DNA from: Mesorhizobium sp. PAMC28654
Lineage (GTDB): Bacteria; Pseudomonadota; Alphaproteobacteria; Rhizobiales; Rhizobiaceae
Length of the DNA stretch: 64,000 bases
Assembly (NCBI RefSeq): GCF_020616515.1
Contig: NZ_CP085135.1
Coordinates: 1-64,000 of the forward strand
Direction: 5' to 3'
The notes beneath the pieces are model-generated. The model was not told where the DNA came from and searched no databases. It saw only the letters and a list, made by a program, of their open reading frames with translations. Shown in pieces: positions 1 to 8,946 of the stretch. Position 1 is the first letter of the stretch. The number at the start of each line of letters is the position of its first letter. The position numbers and the translations under genes are program-made.

Positions 1-900
1 ATGACCCCATTTGAAATCCCAGCCCATTTTAACGATAGCTATACGCACAACGTTGAAATGCTGCTCCAGCGCAAGGGACCGAAGTTCCTTGAGGCTGTTA
101 CCATGCGCCCCTACCAGGGCGAACAGGCACAGGTCGTCAAGCAGTTCGGCGACGTGGCCTTCCGCGACAAGACGACCCGCCATTCCGACACGCAGTTCGA
201 TGATCTCATCCACATGCAGCGTTGGATTTTCCCGTCCGACAAGGTTCTTGCCCTGCCGGTCGACAGCCAGGACGAACTGCGGGTGCTCGATAGCCCGCTG
301 TCCGCTTACGCGGAAGCCGGTCGCATGGCCTATGGCCGCGCGGTCGACGACTTCATCCTCCCCGCTTTCTTCGGTATCTCGCCGACCGGTATCAAGGGCG
401 CCACGCAGCCGGCGTTCCCCGCCGGCAACCAGATTGCCGTCAACTACGTCGAAAGCGGCGCGGCGGCCAACTCCGGCCTGACTATCGCCAAGCTGCGCGC
501 CGCCCGCAAAAAGCTGGCGCAGAACTTCGTCGATCTTGAAGTCGAGGAAGCATATGTCGGCGTCACGGCGCAGCAGGTCCAGGACTTGCTCGCCACGACC
601 GAAGTGACCAACAGCCTGTACAACCAGGTCAAGGCGCTGGTCGCGGGTGATGTCGATAGCTTCATGGGCTTCAAGTTCATCAAGAGCGAAGCGATCCCTG
701 TCGACGCCAGCAACTATACCCGCTGCCCCGTGTGGGTGAAGTCGGGCCTGGTCTATGGCCAGTGGGAAGGTCTGATCACTCGCATCGGCCCGCGCCCCGA
801 CAAGGACTACCTGACGCAAATCCACATGACCTTTACCGGCGGTGCGACCCGCACCCAAGAGGGCAAGGTTCTCGAAATCAAGTGCGACCCGACCCTCTAA
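1..900 (+). CDS. Phage major capsid-like protein
   Basis: A 299-residue protein that resembles the major capsid proteins of short-tailed phages and prophages. The opening MTPFEIPAHF followed by a region rich in polar and aromatic residues matches my recollection of this capsid family's N-terminus, so the ATG at base 1 is probably the true start, although the window edge prevents checking for a ribosome site. It would build the icosahedral head shell. It is followed on the same strand by three more phage-like structural genes, which supports a prophage origin. No catalytic motif is expected. Family assignment is by general resemblance and gene order. Confidence 0.75.
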   Translation: MTPFEIPAHFNDSYTHNVEMLLQRKGPKFLEAVTMRPYQGEQAQVVKQFGDVAFRDKTTRHSDTQFDDLIHMQRWIFPSDKVLALPVDSQDELRVLDSPLSAYAEAGRMAYGRAVDDFILPAFFGISPTGIKGATQPAFPAGNQIAVNYVESGAAANSGLTIAKLRAARKKLAQNFVDLEVEEAYVGVTAQQVQDLLATTEVTNSLYNQVKALVAGDVDSFMGFKFIKSEAIPVDASNYTRCPVWVKSGLVYGQWEGLITRIGPRPDKDYLTQIHMTFTGGATRTQEGKVLEIKCDPTL

Positions 901-961
901 GTCGGTAGCCGCCTGGCCGGCATGATGTCGGCCAGGTCAACCTTTTGAAAGGAAAACTTCC

Positions 962-1450
962 ATGACTGTTACTGCCCAGCAGTCCAACCAGGTAGCCAAC
1001 GGCCTCGCACTGCCCGCAGTGAAGAACGAGGTTGTGGACCTGGCCAAGCTGCGCATCGCTCGCATCGATTTCAAACAGAACGGCGCTGGCGACATCGCCT
1101 CCACCATCGATCTGGTCCAGTTCGGCGGCGCCCACTATCGCATCATCCCGGCACTGTCCTGGCTGTCGTGGTCCGCGTGGGGCACGAGCGCCACCATTGA
1201 CGTTGGCCACACCGGCTACACGAAGCTCGACGGCACTGTTGTCGCTGCGGTGGACGACGCGATCGAAGACACCCTGGCTGTTGCTACTGCCGGTTCCGCC
1301 TTCCTTGGCGTCGGCACCAATGCCGCTGCCAACATCGGCGCACTGGAAATCGAGACGAAGGGCAACCTGCTTCTTCGGGCTGTTGTCGGCGGCGCCGTCA
1401 TCCCGGACCAGGCCACCCTGACGGGCTGGATCGCATACGTCACCGACTAA
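962..1450 (+). CDS. Hypothetical phage structural protein
   Basis: A 162-residue protein of unrecognised family, lying between the capsid-like and tail-tubular-like genes. A clear ribosome site (GAAAGGAAAAC) precedes the ATG. The sequence is rich in Ala, Gly, Val and Thr with alternating beta-type stretches, as in head-decoration or head-tail joining proteins. There is no signal peptide or membrane segment. From position alone it could be a head decoration or adaptor protein; this is inference, not recognition. Confidence 0.6.
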   Translation: MTVTAQQSNQVANGLALPAVKNEVVDLAKLRIARIDFKQNGAGDIASTIDLVQFGGAHYRIIPALSWLSWSAWGTSATIDVGHTGYTKLDGTVVAAVDDAIEDTLAVATAGSAFLGVGTNAAANIGALEIETKGNLLLRAVVGGAVIPDQATLTGWIAYVTD

Positions 1451-1471
1451 CTCTAGTGGAGGGCGGGTCGC

Positions 1472-2101
1472 ATGGCGCTACCTGTTGACATCTGCAACCT
1501 TGCGCTGACCAAGCTCGGTCAGCCTCGCATCGGTAGCATCGACCCGCCCTACATCAATCCGTATGGCGTCGAGCCGGATTGTGCCTTCGTGTACCCGCTC
1601 GCCCGCGACGCCGAGCTTCGCAAGAACCCCTGGAGCTTCGCCCGCTCTCGCCTGATCCTGGCCGCAGACGGCAACACGCCGCCATTCGGCACCGACGACG
1701 ACGAGCCCGATGATCAAGGCTCGTCCTGGGCCGACGAAGTGCCGATGGATACCCCGCAGATTTTCCAGTATAGAGTGCCCAATGACTTCATCCGTATGAT
1801 CAAGATGAAGTACGAGGAGCGGCGCATCGAGGGGCAATACGTTCTCACCTATGAGGACAGCCCAATTAATTTCCAATATATTGCGCGCGTCGATCCGGCA
1901 CTGTTCGACCCGCTGTTTGTCGAGGCCCTGGCCTGCCAGGTGGCCGTCCAGCTCACGTACAAGATCACGACGAGCGACGCGCTCAAGCAGTCGATCGGCC
2001 AGGACTACAAGCTGGCTATTAACGAAGCCAAGCGCGTCAACGCGATTGAGGCGCCACCGGAACGCGCACCGGAGGACACGTTCGTCCTTGTGAGGCGCTG
2101 A
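1472..2101 (+). CDS. Tail tubular protein A-like (podovirus gp11 type)
   Basis: A 209-residue protein whose N-terminus (VDICNLALTKLGQPRIGSID) and WSFARSR segment near residue 55 are typical of the T7 gp11-like tail tubular A or adaptor family, which joins the portal vertex to the nozzle of short-tailed phages. The length is close to that of gp11-type proteins. It starts at ATG after GGAGGG, and its stop codon is one base from the next phage gene, so the two are translationally linked. This supports a podovirus-type tail for the prophage. Confidence 0.75.
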   Translation: MALPVDICNLALTKLGQPRIGSIDPPYINPYGVEPDCAFVYPLARDAELRKNPWSFARSRLILAADGNTPPFGTDDDEPDDQGSSWADEVPMDTPQIFQYRVPNDFIRMIKMKYEERRIEGQYVLTYEDSPINFQYIARVDPALFDPLFVEALACQVAVQLTYKITTSDALKQSIGQDYKLAINEAKRVNAIEAPPERAPEDTFVLVRR

Positions 2102-2102
2102 C

Positions 2103-3881
2103 ATGGCGCGCGCAGCAGCAATCCAGGCCGGCTTCAACAACGGCGAAATCTCGCCCTACATGTATGGGCGTGTCGACATAGAGAAGTATCCGCTCTCTCT
2201 GCGCGAGTGCACAAACATGCGCGTCGTCGTGCAGGGTCCGGCGACAAAGCGCGACGGCACCCGGTTCGTCGCCCCTGTGGCCGACGAGACGCAGCCGTCG
2301 CGCTTGTTCGAATTTGAGTTCAACCCGACCCAGGGTTATGCGATCGAGATCAACTCCAATCGCGCCCGGTTCTTCACCAACCGTGGCCTTGTCACCGAGG
2401 CAGCCGAGGCCGTCACCGGTATCACCCAGGCCAACCCGGCGGTCGTCACGACTTCCGCCCCGCACGGCTACAGCAATGGCGATCAGGTGTTGTTGCCGGC
2501 GGTCGGCCCGTACACTGCGTTGCAGAACCAAGTCTTCACCCTGGCCGGCGTAACGGCGACTACGTTCCAGCTCTCTGGATACAATGGCACGAGCCTGCCG
2601 GCGTTCTCCGGCTCGCCGACTGTCGCCCGTGTCTACAGCGTCCCGGCACCTTACGCGGCCGGCGACCTTGCGGCCGTCAGCGACCTGCACGCGGCTGACG
2701 TGCTCAACCTCTATCACCCCAAATACCAGCCGCAAAAGCTGACCCGTAGTGGCGCGGCGAGTTGGGCGTTCGTCCCCTTCGTCTTCAAGGATGGCCCATA
2801 CCTCACGGAAGACCCGCAGGGCATCACGCTCACCCCGAGTGACACGGGCAGTTTGACGCCGCTGATGACGAGCAACACGACCGCCGCGCCACCGAATGTG
2901 ACCGGCTGGAACATCTATGTCTCGACGAGCGCCGGCACGGAGACACGGCAAAACGCCTCTCCGATCGCAACAGGCGTCGCCTGGGTCGAGCCGAACACCG
3001 GGCTTATCGCGGGCGCGGCACTTCCCGGCGTCAATACCGCCGGCCTGGTCCCTCCAACAAATGGCGCACTGACCTCCGCAGTGGCGGGCGCGCTTGCGGG
3101 CGCGACGTACTATGTTCGCACGACTTGGGTGACGCCGATCGGTGAAACGCTCGGTAGCGCGGAGACATCGCTCGCCGTTGCGGCAAATTCTGTCCTCCAT
3201 GCAGCGTCTCCAACAGCGCCAACAACGCCGGCAGGCGTCGCGTCCACTTCTAACGCCTCATCGGGCGACTACCAGATGTTCGATAGGAGCCGGACGCAGA
3301 GCATCACGGTGTCAGGCGTCGGCAACGGCTTCATCCGGTACGATCTCGGCGCGGGCAATTCCGCCGTCATCGACGCCTATTGGCTAACGACCAGCAACGT
3401 CGCCACAGGCAGCAATGACTATTTCACCGATTGGCAGGTGCAAGGTTCTAATGACGGCGTGACCTGGACCACGATCGACACGCGCCAGGGCGAGACGGGC
3501 TGGAATAACGCCGAAACGCGCTACTACTCGTTCACCAACCAGGTGGCGTACCGATACCACCAAATGCTGTTCACCGGGGGCGGTGGTTCCGACGCCCTAA
3601 ACAGCGTCGCGGCCGAACTTGCTTTCCATCGCGCCCCGGCCAGCCAGGCGCCAATCACGCTGACGGCTTCGGGCACGGCCGCCATCAACGGGGGCTCTGG
3701 CTTCCTGGCGACTGACGTTGGCCGCACCATTCGCCTCATGGGGTCCGATGGCCGCTGGCGGTGGGCAACGATCCTGAGTTACGTGTCGACTACCCAGGTA
3801 ACTGTCAACTGTCCGTCGTCAGATCATTTGGCTCAGATTGGATCGCAGATTAGCGGAGTGTCGGCCTCATCTTGGGGTTGA
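2103..3881 (+). pseudogene. Tail tubular B / stabilisation-like protein, 3' truncated by IS
   Basis: A 592-codon reading frame beginning with an ATG one base after the upstream stop. Residues 1-100 (FNNGEISPYMYGRVDIEKY, then VVVQGPATKRDGTRFV) are typical of T7 gp12 or P22 gp10-like tail-tube or stabilisation proteins. Residues about 380-512 look like an F5/8 type C (discoidin-like) carbohydrate-binding domain, with a YWLTTSN segment and WQVQGSNDGVTW. The frame enters the left end of the insertion sequence near 3859 and stops seven codons later, so the native C-terminus is missing. Full proteins of this type are usually longer. It is probably non-functional. Confidence 0.7.
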
Positions 3882-3883
3882 TG

Positions 3884-4865
3884 TTAAGCGGCGATCTTGC
3901 GGTGCTGCAAGCGCCGATGTTGGATGGTTTGGCGTTTGATCCTTTCTCGCTGTTTGATAATGGCTGCGGCCCTGCCGAAGTAGGCGTCGGCTGGCGTTAC
4001 GTTGGCCAGGCTCTCGTGGTAGCGTCGATGGTTGTAATGTTCGACGAAGGCTGCGATCTGGGCCTCAAGGTCGCCGGGCAGAAAGTAGTTCTCCAAGAGG
4101 ATTCGGTTTTTGAGGGTCTGGTGCCAGCGCTCGATCTTGCCTTGGGTCTGGGGATGCATTGGAGCGCCCCGGACATGGCTCATGCGTTGGTCCTGGATAT
4201 AGTCCGCCAGTTCGCCGGCGATGTAGCTGGGGCCATTATCGCTGAGCAGCCGAGGCTTGTGGTGCACATGGGCCTGGTCGCACCCTGAGGCAGTAAGTGC
4301 CATGTCCAGCGTGTCGGTGACGTCCTCGGCCCGCATGGTGCTGCACAGTTTCCAGGCGATGATGTAGCGGGAGTAATCGTCGAGCACGGTCGACAGGTAC
4401 ATCCAGCCCCAGCCGATGATCTTGAAGTAGGTGAAGTCCGTCTGCCACATCTCGTTGGGTCGCGTCGTCTTGGTGTGGAACTCGTTCGCCGCCTTGATCA
4501 CCACATAGGCCGGGCTGGTGATCAGATCGTAGGCCTTGAGGAGAGCGGTAAACGCTGGCTTCTGACACGAAGTAGCGCGTCTCGTCGGTGAACCGTACTG
4601 CCAGTTCGCGCGGGGAGAGCTCGGACTGCTCCAGCGCCAGTTCGATGATCTGGTCATGGATGGCAGGCGGGATGCGGTTCCACACCCGGCTCGGCGCCGA
4701 GGGCCGATCCTGCAGCGCCTCAGGCCCGCCCTCGACATAACGGTCATACCAGCGATAGAAGGTCCGGCGCGGGATGCCCAGTCGGTCCAGCGTTTTGCGG
4801 GTTGGCAGGTGTGACTGCTCGACGATCCTGATGATCTCGAGCTTTTCGGATGCGGGATATCTCAT
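3884..4865 (-). pseudogene. IS3-family transposase OrfB, frameshifted
   Basis: The DDE integrase subunit of the element, split over two frames. The N-terminal part (about 107 codons from 4865) has the helix-turn-helix and runs to ASVYR. Removing one base near 4544 joins it to LLKAYDLI and restores a protein of about 326 residues. The catalytic acids are visible in TDFTYF, LSDNGPSY and GKIERWH. The span is 982 nt, one base more than a multiple of three, consistent with a single extra nucleotide. Unless this is a sequencing error, the copy cannot make an active transposase. Confidence 0.85.
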
Positions 4866-5236
4866 TCTTGCTCGTCCCCATCCGCGATCATGCTTTTTTT
4901 GAGCAGACGGTTTTCCAGTGTCAGATCAGCGACGCATTCCTTCAGCGCGCCGGCCTCCCGGCGCAAATCCTTGACCTCGTCGCTGGTGGCAGCACGAGCG
5001 GTATCACCCGCCAATCGGCGCTTGCCGGCCTCCATGAACTCCTTGGACCAGGTGTAATACAGGCTCTGCGCGATCCCTTCCTTGCGGCACAGCTCGGCGA
5101 TGCTGTCTTCGCCGCGCAGCCCGTCCAGCACGATCCGGATCTTGTCTTCCGCTGAAAAATGCCGCCGGGTCGCCCGGCGAATGTCCTTTACCACCTGCTC
5201 GGCAGGCTTCTTGGCACTTGAGGATTTAGGGCTCAT
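4862..5236 (-). CDS. IS3-family transposase OrfA
   Basis: A 124-residue protein. The central segment (FSAEDKIRIVLDGLRGE, then IAELCRKEGI and LYYTWSKEFMEAGKRRL) is the helix-turn-helix of IS3/IS911-type OrfA, which binds the element's terminal repeats. A leucine-rich stretch near the C-terminus (LKECVADLTLENRLLKKSM) is the expected zipper for dimerisation. The stop overlaps the orfB start by four bases (ATGA), so OrfB could be made by coupling or frameshifting. OrfA itself appears intact. Confidence 0.9.
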   Translation of the reverse strand: MSPKSSSAKKPAEQVVKDIRRATRRHFSAEDKIRIVLDGLRGEDSIAELCRKEGIAQSLYYTWSKEFMEAGKRRLAGDTARAATSDEVKDLRREAGALKECVADLTLENRLLKKSMIADGDEQE

Positions 5237-5275
5237 CTTGGTTCCTTCGTCGTGACGACGAGATCAAAACCCTCC

Positions 5276-5659
5276 TTAATTCACAACCTCAAATCTGGGA
5301 CACAGGTGCTGACGGGGAACAACGGTGATCTGCGATCCACCGATGCCGCCCATGTTGCGGTCCCTGGCGTTGACATTGGTGGTGACACTGGTGACTTCGC
5401 AGGTATCCGCGATGGTTTCGATCACCATGGCGCAACTGCTGGCCGCGACCTTGTAGAAGGAGCGAAGACCCGCCTGCTGCTGCACGGCGATATCCTCGTC
5501 GTCCTTGACTGGAATGCCGATTGTAATGCTGGACTGCACCCTGGCGAGCCCGTCATCACCGGGACGCCGGGGGCGGCCTGTGTCGTCAAGGACTTGAGAG
5601 AATGCCGGCGCCACGGTGCCGCAAAGCAATGCAATGATAATTGTTGCCTTCAAATACAT
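5276..5659 (-). CDS. Small secreted protein with IS-derived C-terminus
   Basis: A 127-residue protein of unrecognised family. The first 22 residues (MYLKATIIIALLCGTVAPAFSQ) form a signal peptide with a likely AFS/Q cleavage site, so the product is probably periplasmic or secreted. Three cysteines lie in the C-terminal half. The last nine residues (CPRFEVVN and the stop) are encoded by the outer end of the insertion sequence, so the native C-terminus has been lost or replaced. It may still be translated. Neighbours give no clue to function. Confidence 0.5.
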   Translation of the reverse strand: MYLKATIIIALLCGTVAPAFSQVLDDTGRPRRPGDDGLARVQSSITIGIPVKDDEDIAVQQQAGLRSFYKVAASSCAMVIETIADTCEVTSVTTNVNARDRNMGGIGGSQITVVPRQHLCPRFEVVN

Positions 5660-5751
5660 CGTTTGATCTCCATTTGAGATTTTTACATCTCATATGAACA
5701 ATCAAAGCGACGTTATTATTTTGGCTCAATCACGTTGAAAGTTTGACGGAT

Positions 5752-6762
5752 TTATTTCTCCGACACGCCGGCCTCGGCAAAGCTTGCCATGTGGGCGTGA
5801 CATTCCATGGCCGAGCGGACGATGTTGACGGCGAGGCAGGCGCCGGAGCCTTCACCAAGCCGCATGCCGAGATCGAGCAGCGGCGGCAGGCCGAGTGCTT
5901 CGAGCAAGCCGCGATGGCCCGATTCCGCCGAGACGTGGGCGGCGATGGTGTGGGCGAGGCCTGTCGGGTGGAGTTTTGCCAGCGGGGCGGCGGCGGCAGT
6001 GCAGACGAAGCCGTCGAGCAACACGGGTATGCCCAGATGGCGGGCGGCCAGCGTCGCGCCAAAGATGGCGGCCAGCTCGCGACCGCCAAGCGCGGCTGCA
6101 ACCCCCAGCGGGTCGGAAAGGGCGGCGGCATGACGCTTCAGTCCTGCTTCGATGGCGACCACCTTGCGCTTCAGGCCGGCATCATCGACGCCGGTGCCGC
6201 GCCCCGTCCATTTTTCCGCGCCACCGCCGAATAGTGCCGCCGAAATGGCGGCGGCCGGCGTGGTGTTGCCGATTCCCATTTCGCCGAAGCAGACCAGGTC
6301 GAGGTCTTTCGTCACCGCGTCATAGCCGGTCGAAACGGCGGCCAAGAACGCCGCGTCATCCATCGCCGGCGCTTGCGTAAAATCGCCGGTCGGATGGTCG
6401 AGGTCGAGCGGGATGACGTCGAGTTCGGCGCCGGCGATGCGGGCTAGCTGGTTGATGGCGGCGCCGCCGCCGGCGAAATTCGCCACCATCTGCACTGTGA
6501 CTTCAGATGGGAAGGCCGACACGCCTTGCGCGGTGACGCCGTGATTGCCGGCGAAGACGAAGACTTTCACGCGGTCGAGCTTCGGCATGTCGCGGCCCTG
6601 CCAGCGCGCCAGCCAGGCGGCGATGGTCTCCAGCCGGCCGAGGCTGCCTTGCGGCTTGGTCAGCGTATCCTGGCGGCGGGCGACGGCATTGGCAGAAGAG
6701 TCACTGCCCGCGGGCAGGTCGAGGCAGGCGGTGCGCAGTTCATCAAGTGATTTGAAGGACAT
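5752..6762 (-). CDS. cobT: Nicotinate-nucleotide--dimethylbenzimidazole phosphoribosyltransferase
   Basis: A 336-residue enzyme that makes alpha-ribazole phosphate from dimethylbenzimidazole and nicotinate mononucleotide for the lower loop of cobalamin (CobT in enteric naming, CobU in Pseudomonas denitrificans naming). Recognisable blocks are TKPQGSLGRLE near residue 36, FAGNHGVTAQGVSAFPSEVT near 70, and GEMGIGNTTPAAAI near 160. The RLGEGSGA motif near residue 305 carries the catalytic glutamate. Its length is normal. It is the last gene of the minus-strand block and follows cobV by 53 bases, which contain short GGGAATCAGG repeats. Confidence 0.95.
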   Translation of the reverse strand: MSFKSLDELRTACLDLPAGSDSSANAVARRQDTLTKPQGSLGRLETIAAWLARWQGRDMPKLDRVKVFVFAGNHGVTAQGVSAFPSEVTVQMVANFAGGGAAINQLARIAGAELDVIPLDLDHPTGDFTQAPAMDDAAFLAAVSTGYDAVTKDLDLVCFGEMGIGNTTPAAAISAALFGGGAEKWTGRGTGVDDAGLKRKVVAIEAGLKRHAAALSDPLGVAAALGGRELAAIFGATLAARHLGIPVLLDGFVCTAAAAPLAKLHPTGLAHTIAAHVSAESGHRGLLEALGLPPLLDLGMRLGEGSGACLAVNIVRSAMECHAHMASFAEAGVSEK

Positions 6763-6815
6763 GGGGGCAAAGTCTCCAAAAGGGAATCAGGCTGGGGAAT
6801 CAGGCCAAAAGGGAG

Positions 6816-7595
6816 TCAGGAGAGGGCAACGGAAGCGACGAGAAGCACGGTGATTTCGCTCAGCTGCTGCAGCGCGCCGACCGTGTCGCCGGTCTGGCCG
6901 CTGATCTGGTTGAGGCAGAGAGCGCGGAAGGCGGTAAACAGCAGGCCGAGCAGGACGATCGCGACAATGGCGCCGCCGAGCCCGAGCAGCAGCAGGGGGA
7001 CGGCACCGAGCACGGCGCTGACTACAGCGGTTTGAGCCGAGACAGTGCCAGCACCGGCCGAGAGCCCTTCGGAGCGCGCGGGGGGTAGGAGATGCATGAA
7101 AGCGCTGAGAACGCCGCGCGAGGCGGCGTGTGCCGCCACGAGGGCGAACAGGGCCTGTGTGGGATCGACGACCTGCGAAAGCACGCTCCAGCGGGTGAGC
7201 AGCGACAGAGCCAGCGCCGACGCGCCATAGGCGCCGATGCGGCTGTCGCGCATGATCTCCAGTTTTCGGCCGCGCGACTTGCCGCCACCAAAGCCATCCG
7301 CGACATCGGAAAGCCCGTCCTCATGCAGGCAGCCAGTGGTGAGTATCGTCGCGGCCAGCGCGAGTGCCGCCGCCGGTCCCATGGCAAGGCCAAACCGTTC
7401 CGCGGTGGCAAAGACGATCGCGCCGATCAGGCCGACGGCGAGGCCGGCGATGGGTGCTGCCCATATGGCGGCGGCAAGGCCGCGGCCACGAAAATCGAAG
7501 GCGGGCAGCGGCAGCCTGGTAAAGAAGACCAGGCACAACGCGATGTCGTCGAGAATCCGCCGGGGCGATGGAGCCGTGCTCCGGAGTTTCAGCAT
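6816..7595 (-). CDS. cobV: Adenosylcobinamide-GDP ribazoletransferase
   Basis: The membrane enzyme that joins alpha-ribazole to adenosylcobinamide-GDP, completing cobalamin (cobS in enteric naming). The family signature GCLHEDGLSDVADGFGGG is present, followed by KLEIMRDSRIGAYG, and several hydrophobic helices fill the C-terminal half. I start it at ATG 7595 (259 residues). An upstream in-frame ATG at 7634 lies inside a rhizobial palindromic repeat and would add only repeat-derived residues. The repeat itself appears to supply GGAAAAG as the ribosome site. The gene lies downstream of cobB. Confidence 0.93.
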   Translation of the reverse strand: MLKLRSTAPSPRRILDDIALCLVFFTRLPLPAFDFRGRGLAAAIWAAPIAGLAVGLIGAIVFATAERFGLAMGPAAALALAATILTTGCLHEDGLSDVADGFGGGKSRGRKLEIMRDSRIGAYGASALALSLLTRWSVLSQVVDPTQALFALVAAHAASRGVLSAFMHLLPPARSEGLSAGAGTVSAQTAVVSAVLGAVPLLLLGLGGAIVAIVLLGLLFTAFRALCLNQISGQTGDTVGALQQLSEITVLLVASVALS

Positions 7596-7640
7596 GATCT
7601 TTTCCGAAAACTGGCTCACACTTTTCGGAAGCATGCTCTA
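7591..7640. repeat. Rhizobial intergenic palindrome (RIME-like)
   Basis: The motif AGCATGATCTTTTCCGAAAA, then a short spacer, then CTTTTCGGAAGCATGCT. The inner arms TTCCGAAAA and TTTTCGGAA are a perfect inverted repeat, and AGCATG/GCATGCT extend it. I recognise this as a common intergenic palindrome of Mesorhizobium and other rhizobia. It fills the gap between cobB and cobV and overlaps the cobV start codon and ribosome site. Confidence 0.75.
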
Positions 7641-8946
7641 GGCCCTCGCAATGGCGTGGAAGAAGGTACCGCTGACATTACCGCGCCGGTAGCCGGAAGC
7701 GCCGAGCGGATTGCCGAGGCCATCGGCGAGGTCGGCCAACGGCTCGTCATTACCGGCAGCAAGCATCTGCGCATAGTGGAATTCGTGGCCACGGATCGCC
7801 GCGCCCCGCGCGCCCAGCGGACAATCGGCGCGCAGCCGCGCCTCGCGATAGCCGAGATTCATCTTCCGTTTGGCGAAGCTAGTGGAATGACCGAGCAGGC
7901 CGAGCATGATGTGCGTTTCGCCAGAGGCGTCTTCCAGTGCCTCGCCCAGCACCATGAAGCCGCCGCACTCGCCGTGAACCGGCTTCGTCTCAGCGAAACG
8001 CGCCATCCCGGTGCGAAAGTTAGCGGCGGCGGCGGCGGCCGGCATGGAGCTCGGGATAGCCGCCGGGCAGCCAGCAGACATCGCAATCCCCGGCGGGCGC
8101 TTCATCGGCGAGCGGCGAGAAGGGAACGATCTCGGCCCCGGCCTTGCGCCAATAGGCGGCGACATGCGGATAGAGAAAGGTGAAGGCGGCATCTTCAGCC
8201 AGGGCGATGCGCTGGCCGGGCGGCTGCAAGGCATCGCCGAAATCGCCGGGCGCGGGCGAGAACGGCTTTGCCAGTGCCATGATGGCGTCAAGGTCAAGCG
8301 AGCTTTCGACCATGTCGGCCAGCCGGTCGAGATGCGCCATCAGGTTCTCATATTCGCCGGCCTGGACGAGGCCGAGATGGCGCTCGGGCAGGTTCAGGCT
8401 GGGGTCGCGCATGATGGCGCCGACCACGGGCAGGCCGATCGCCTCTATCGCATCGCCGCAGAGCCGGCGGTGCCGCTCGCTGCCCAGGCGGTTGAGCACC
8501 ACGCCGGCCATGCGCACATCAGGATCGTAGGTGGCAAAACCCTTGGCCACGGCCGCGGCCGTGGTCGACTGGCCGGAAACGTCGAGCACCAGCAGCACCG
8601 GCAGGCCATAGAGCCGTGCGAGGTCGGCGGCGGAGCCCGTACGCCCCTGGGTCGAGGGAATGCCGTCGAACAGGCCCATGGCGCTTTCGAGGAAGACGAA
8701 CTCGGCGTCATCTGTTGCGTTACCAGCCAATGCGTTGAGCAAGGCAGGCGACATCGCCCAGCTGTCAAGGTTGACGCCGGAAAGCCCCGTGGCGGCGGTG
8801 TGGAAGCCCGGATCGATATAGTCGGGACCGGATTTCGCGCCACGCACCTTGAGGCCGCGCCGCGCCAGTGCGCGCAGGATGCCGATGGTGACGCTGGTCT
8901 TGCCCGAGCCGGAGCGCGGCGCGCCGATGATGATCGCGCGGGTCAT
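7638..8946 (-). pseudogene. cobB: Cobyrinate a,c-diamide synthase, frameshifted
   Basis: The ATP- and glutamine-dependent amidase that makes cobyrinate a,c-diamide. The N-terminal 300 codons are normal, with a P-loop (GAPRSGSGKTSVTIG), AKSGPDYIDPGFH, and the start of the amidotransferase half at LPGGYPELHAG. The frame then runs through a CGC-rich tract (8022-8040) into a stop at 8020. The other frame continues with NFRTGMARF and HGECGGFMVLGE, the glutaminase nucleophile Cys motif, to a stop at 7638. The span has one base too many for a single 435-residue frame. It overlaps cobA by four bases. It is either a real slippage mutation or a base-calling error. Confidence 0.9.

Larger units (their letters stand above)
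3859..5304 (-). mobile_element. IS3-family insertion sequence
   Basis: An element of about 1.45 kb with two overlapping minus-strand genes, orfA and orfB, the IS3-family layout. The proposed ends start with TG and end with CA. The outermost 30 bases form only a weak inverted repeat, with about half of the positions matching and a shared TTAAG at the inner edge. No convincing 3-4 bp target duplication flanks these ends, so the boundaries are approximate. The left end truncates a phage tail gene, and the right end supplies the final codons of a secreted protein. The copy carries a frame change in orfB. Confidence 0.75.

Noticed and set aside
4236..4865. Programmed frameshift as the explanation for the split orfB
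   Set aside because: IS3-family programmed shifts occur at the orfA-orfB junction on A-rich slippery runs, not inside orfB. The site near 4544 has no such run, so a mutation or sequence error is more likely.
3856..5308. Target-site duplication around the IS
   Set aside because: The bases flanking the best-supported ends (GAG and GGT) do not match, and shifting the ends by a few bases gives no consistent duplication.
6763..6815. Short tandem GGGAATCAGG-like units between cobT and cobV
   Set aside because: Only two to three imperfect copies are present. This is too few for a CRISPR or functional repeat and may be simple slippage.
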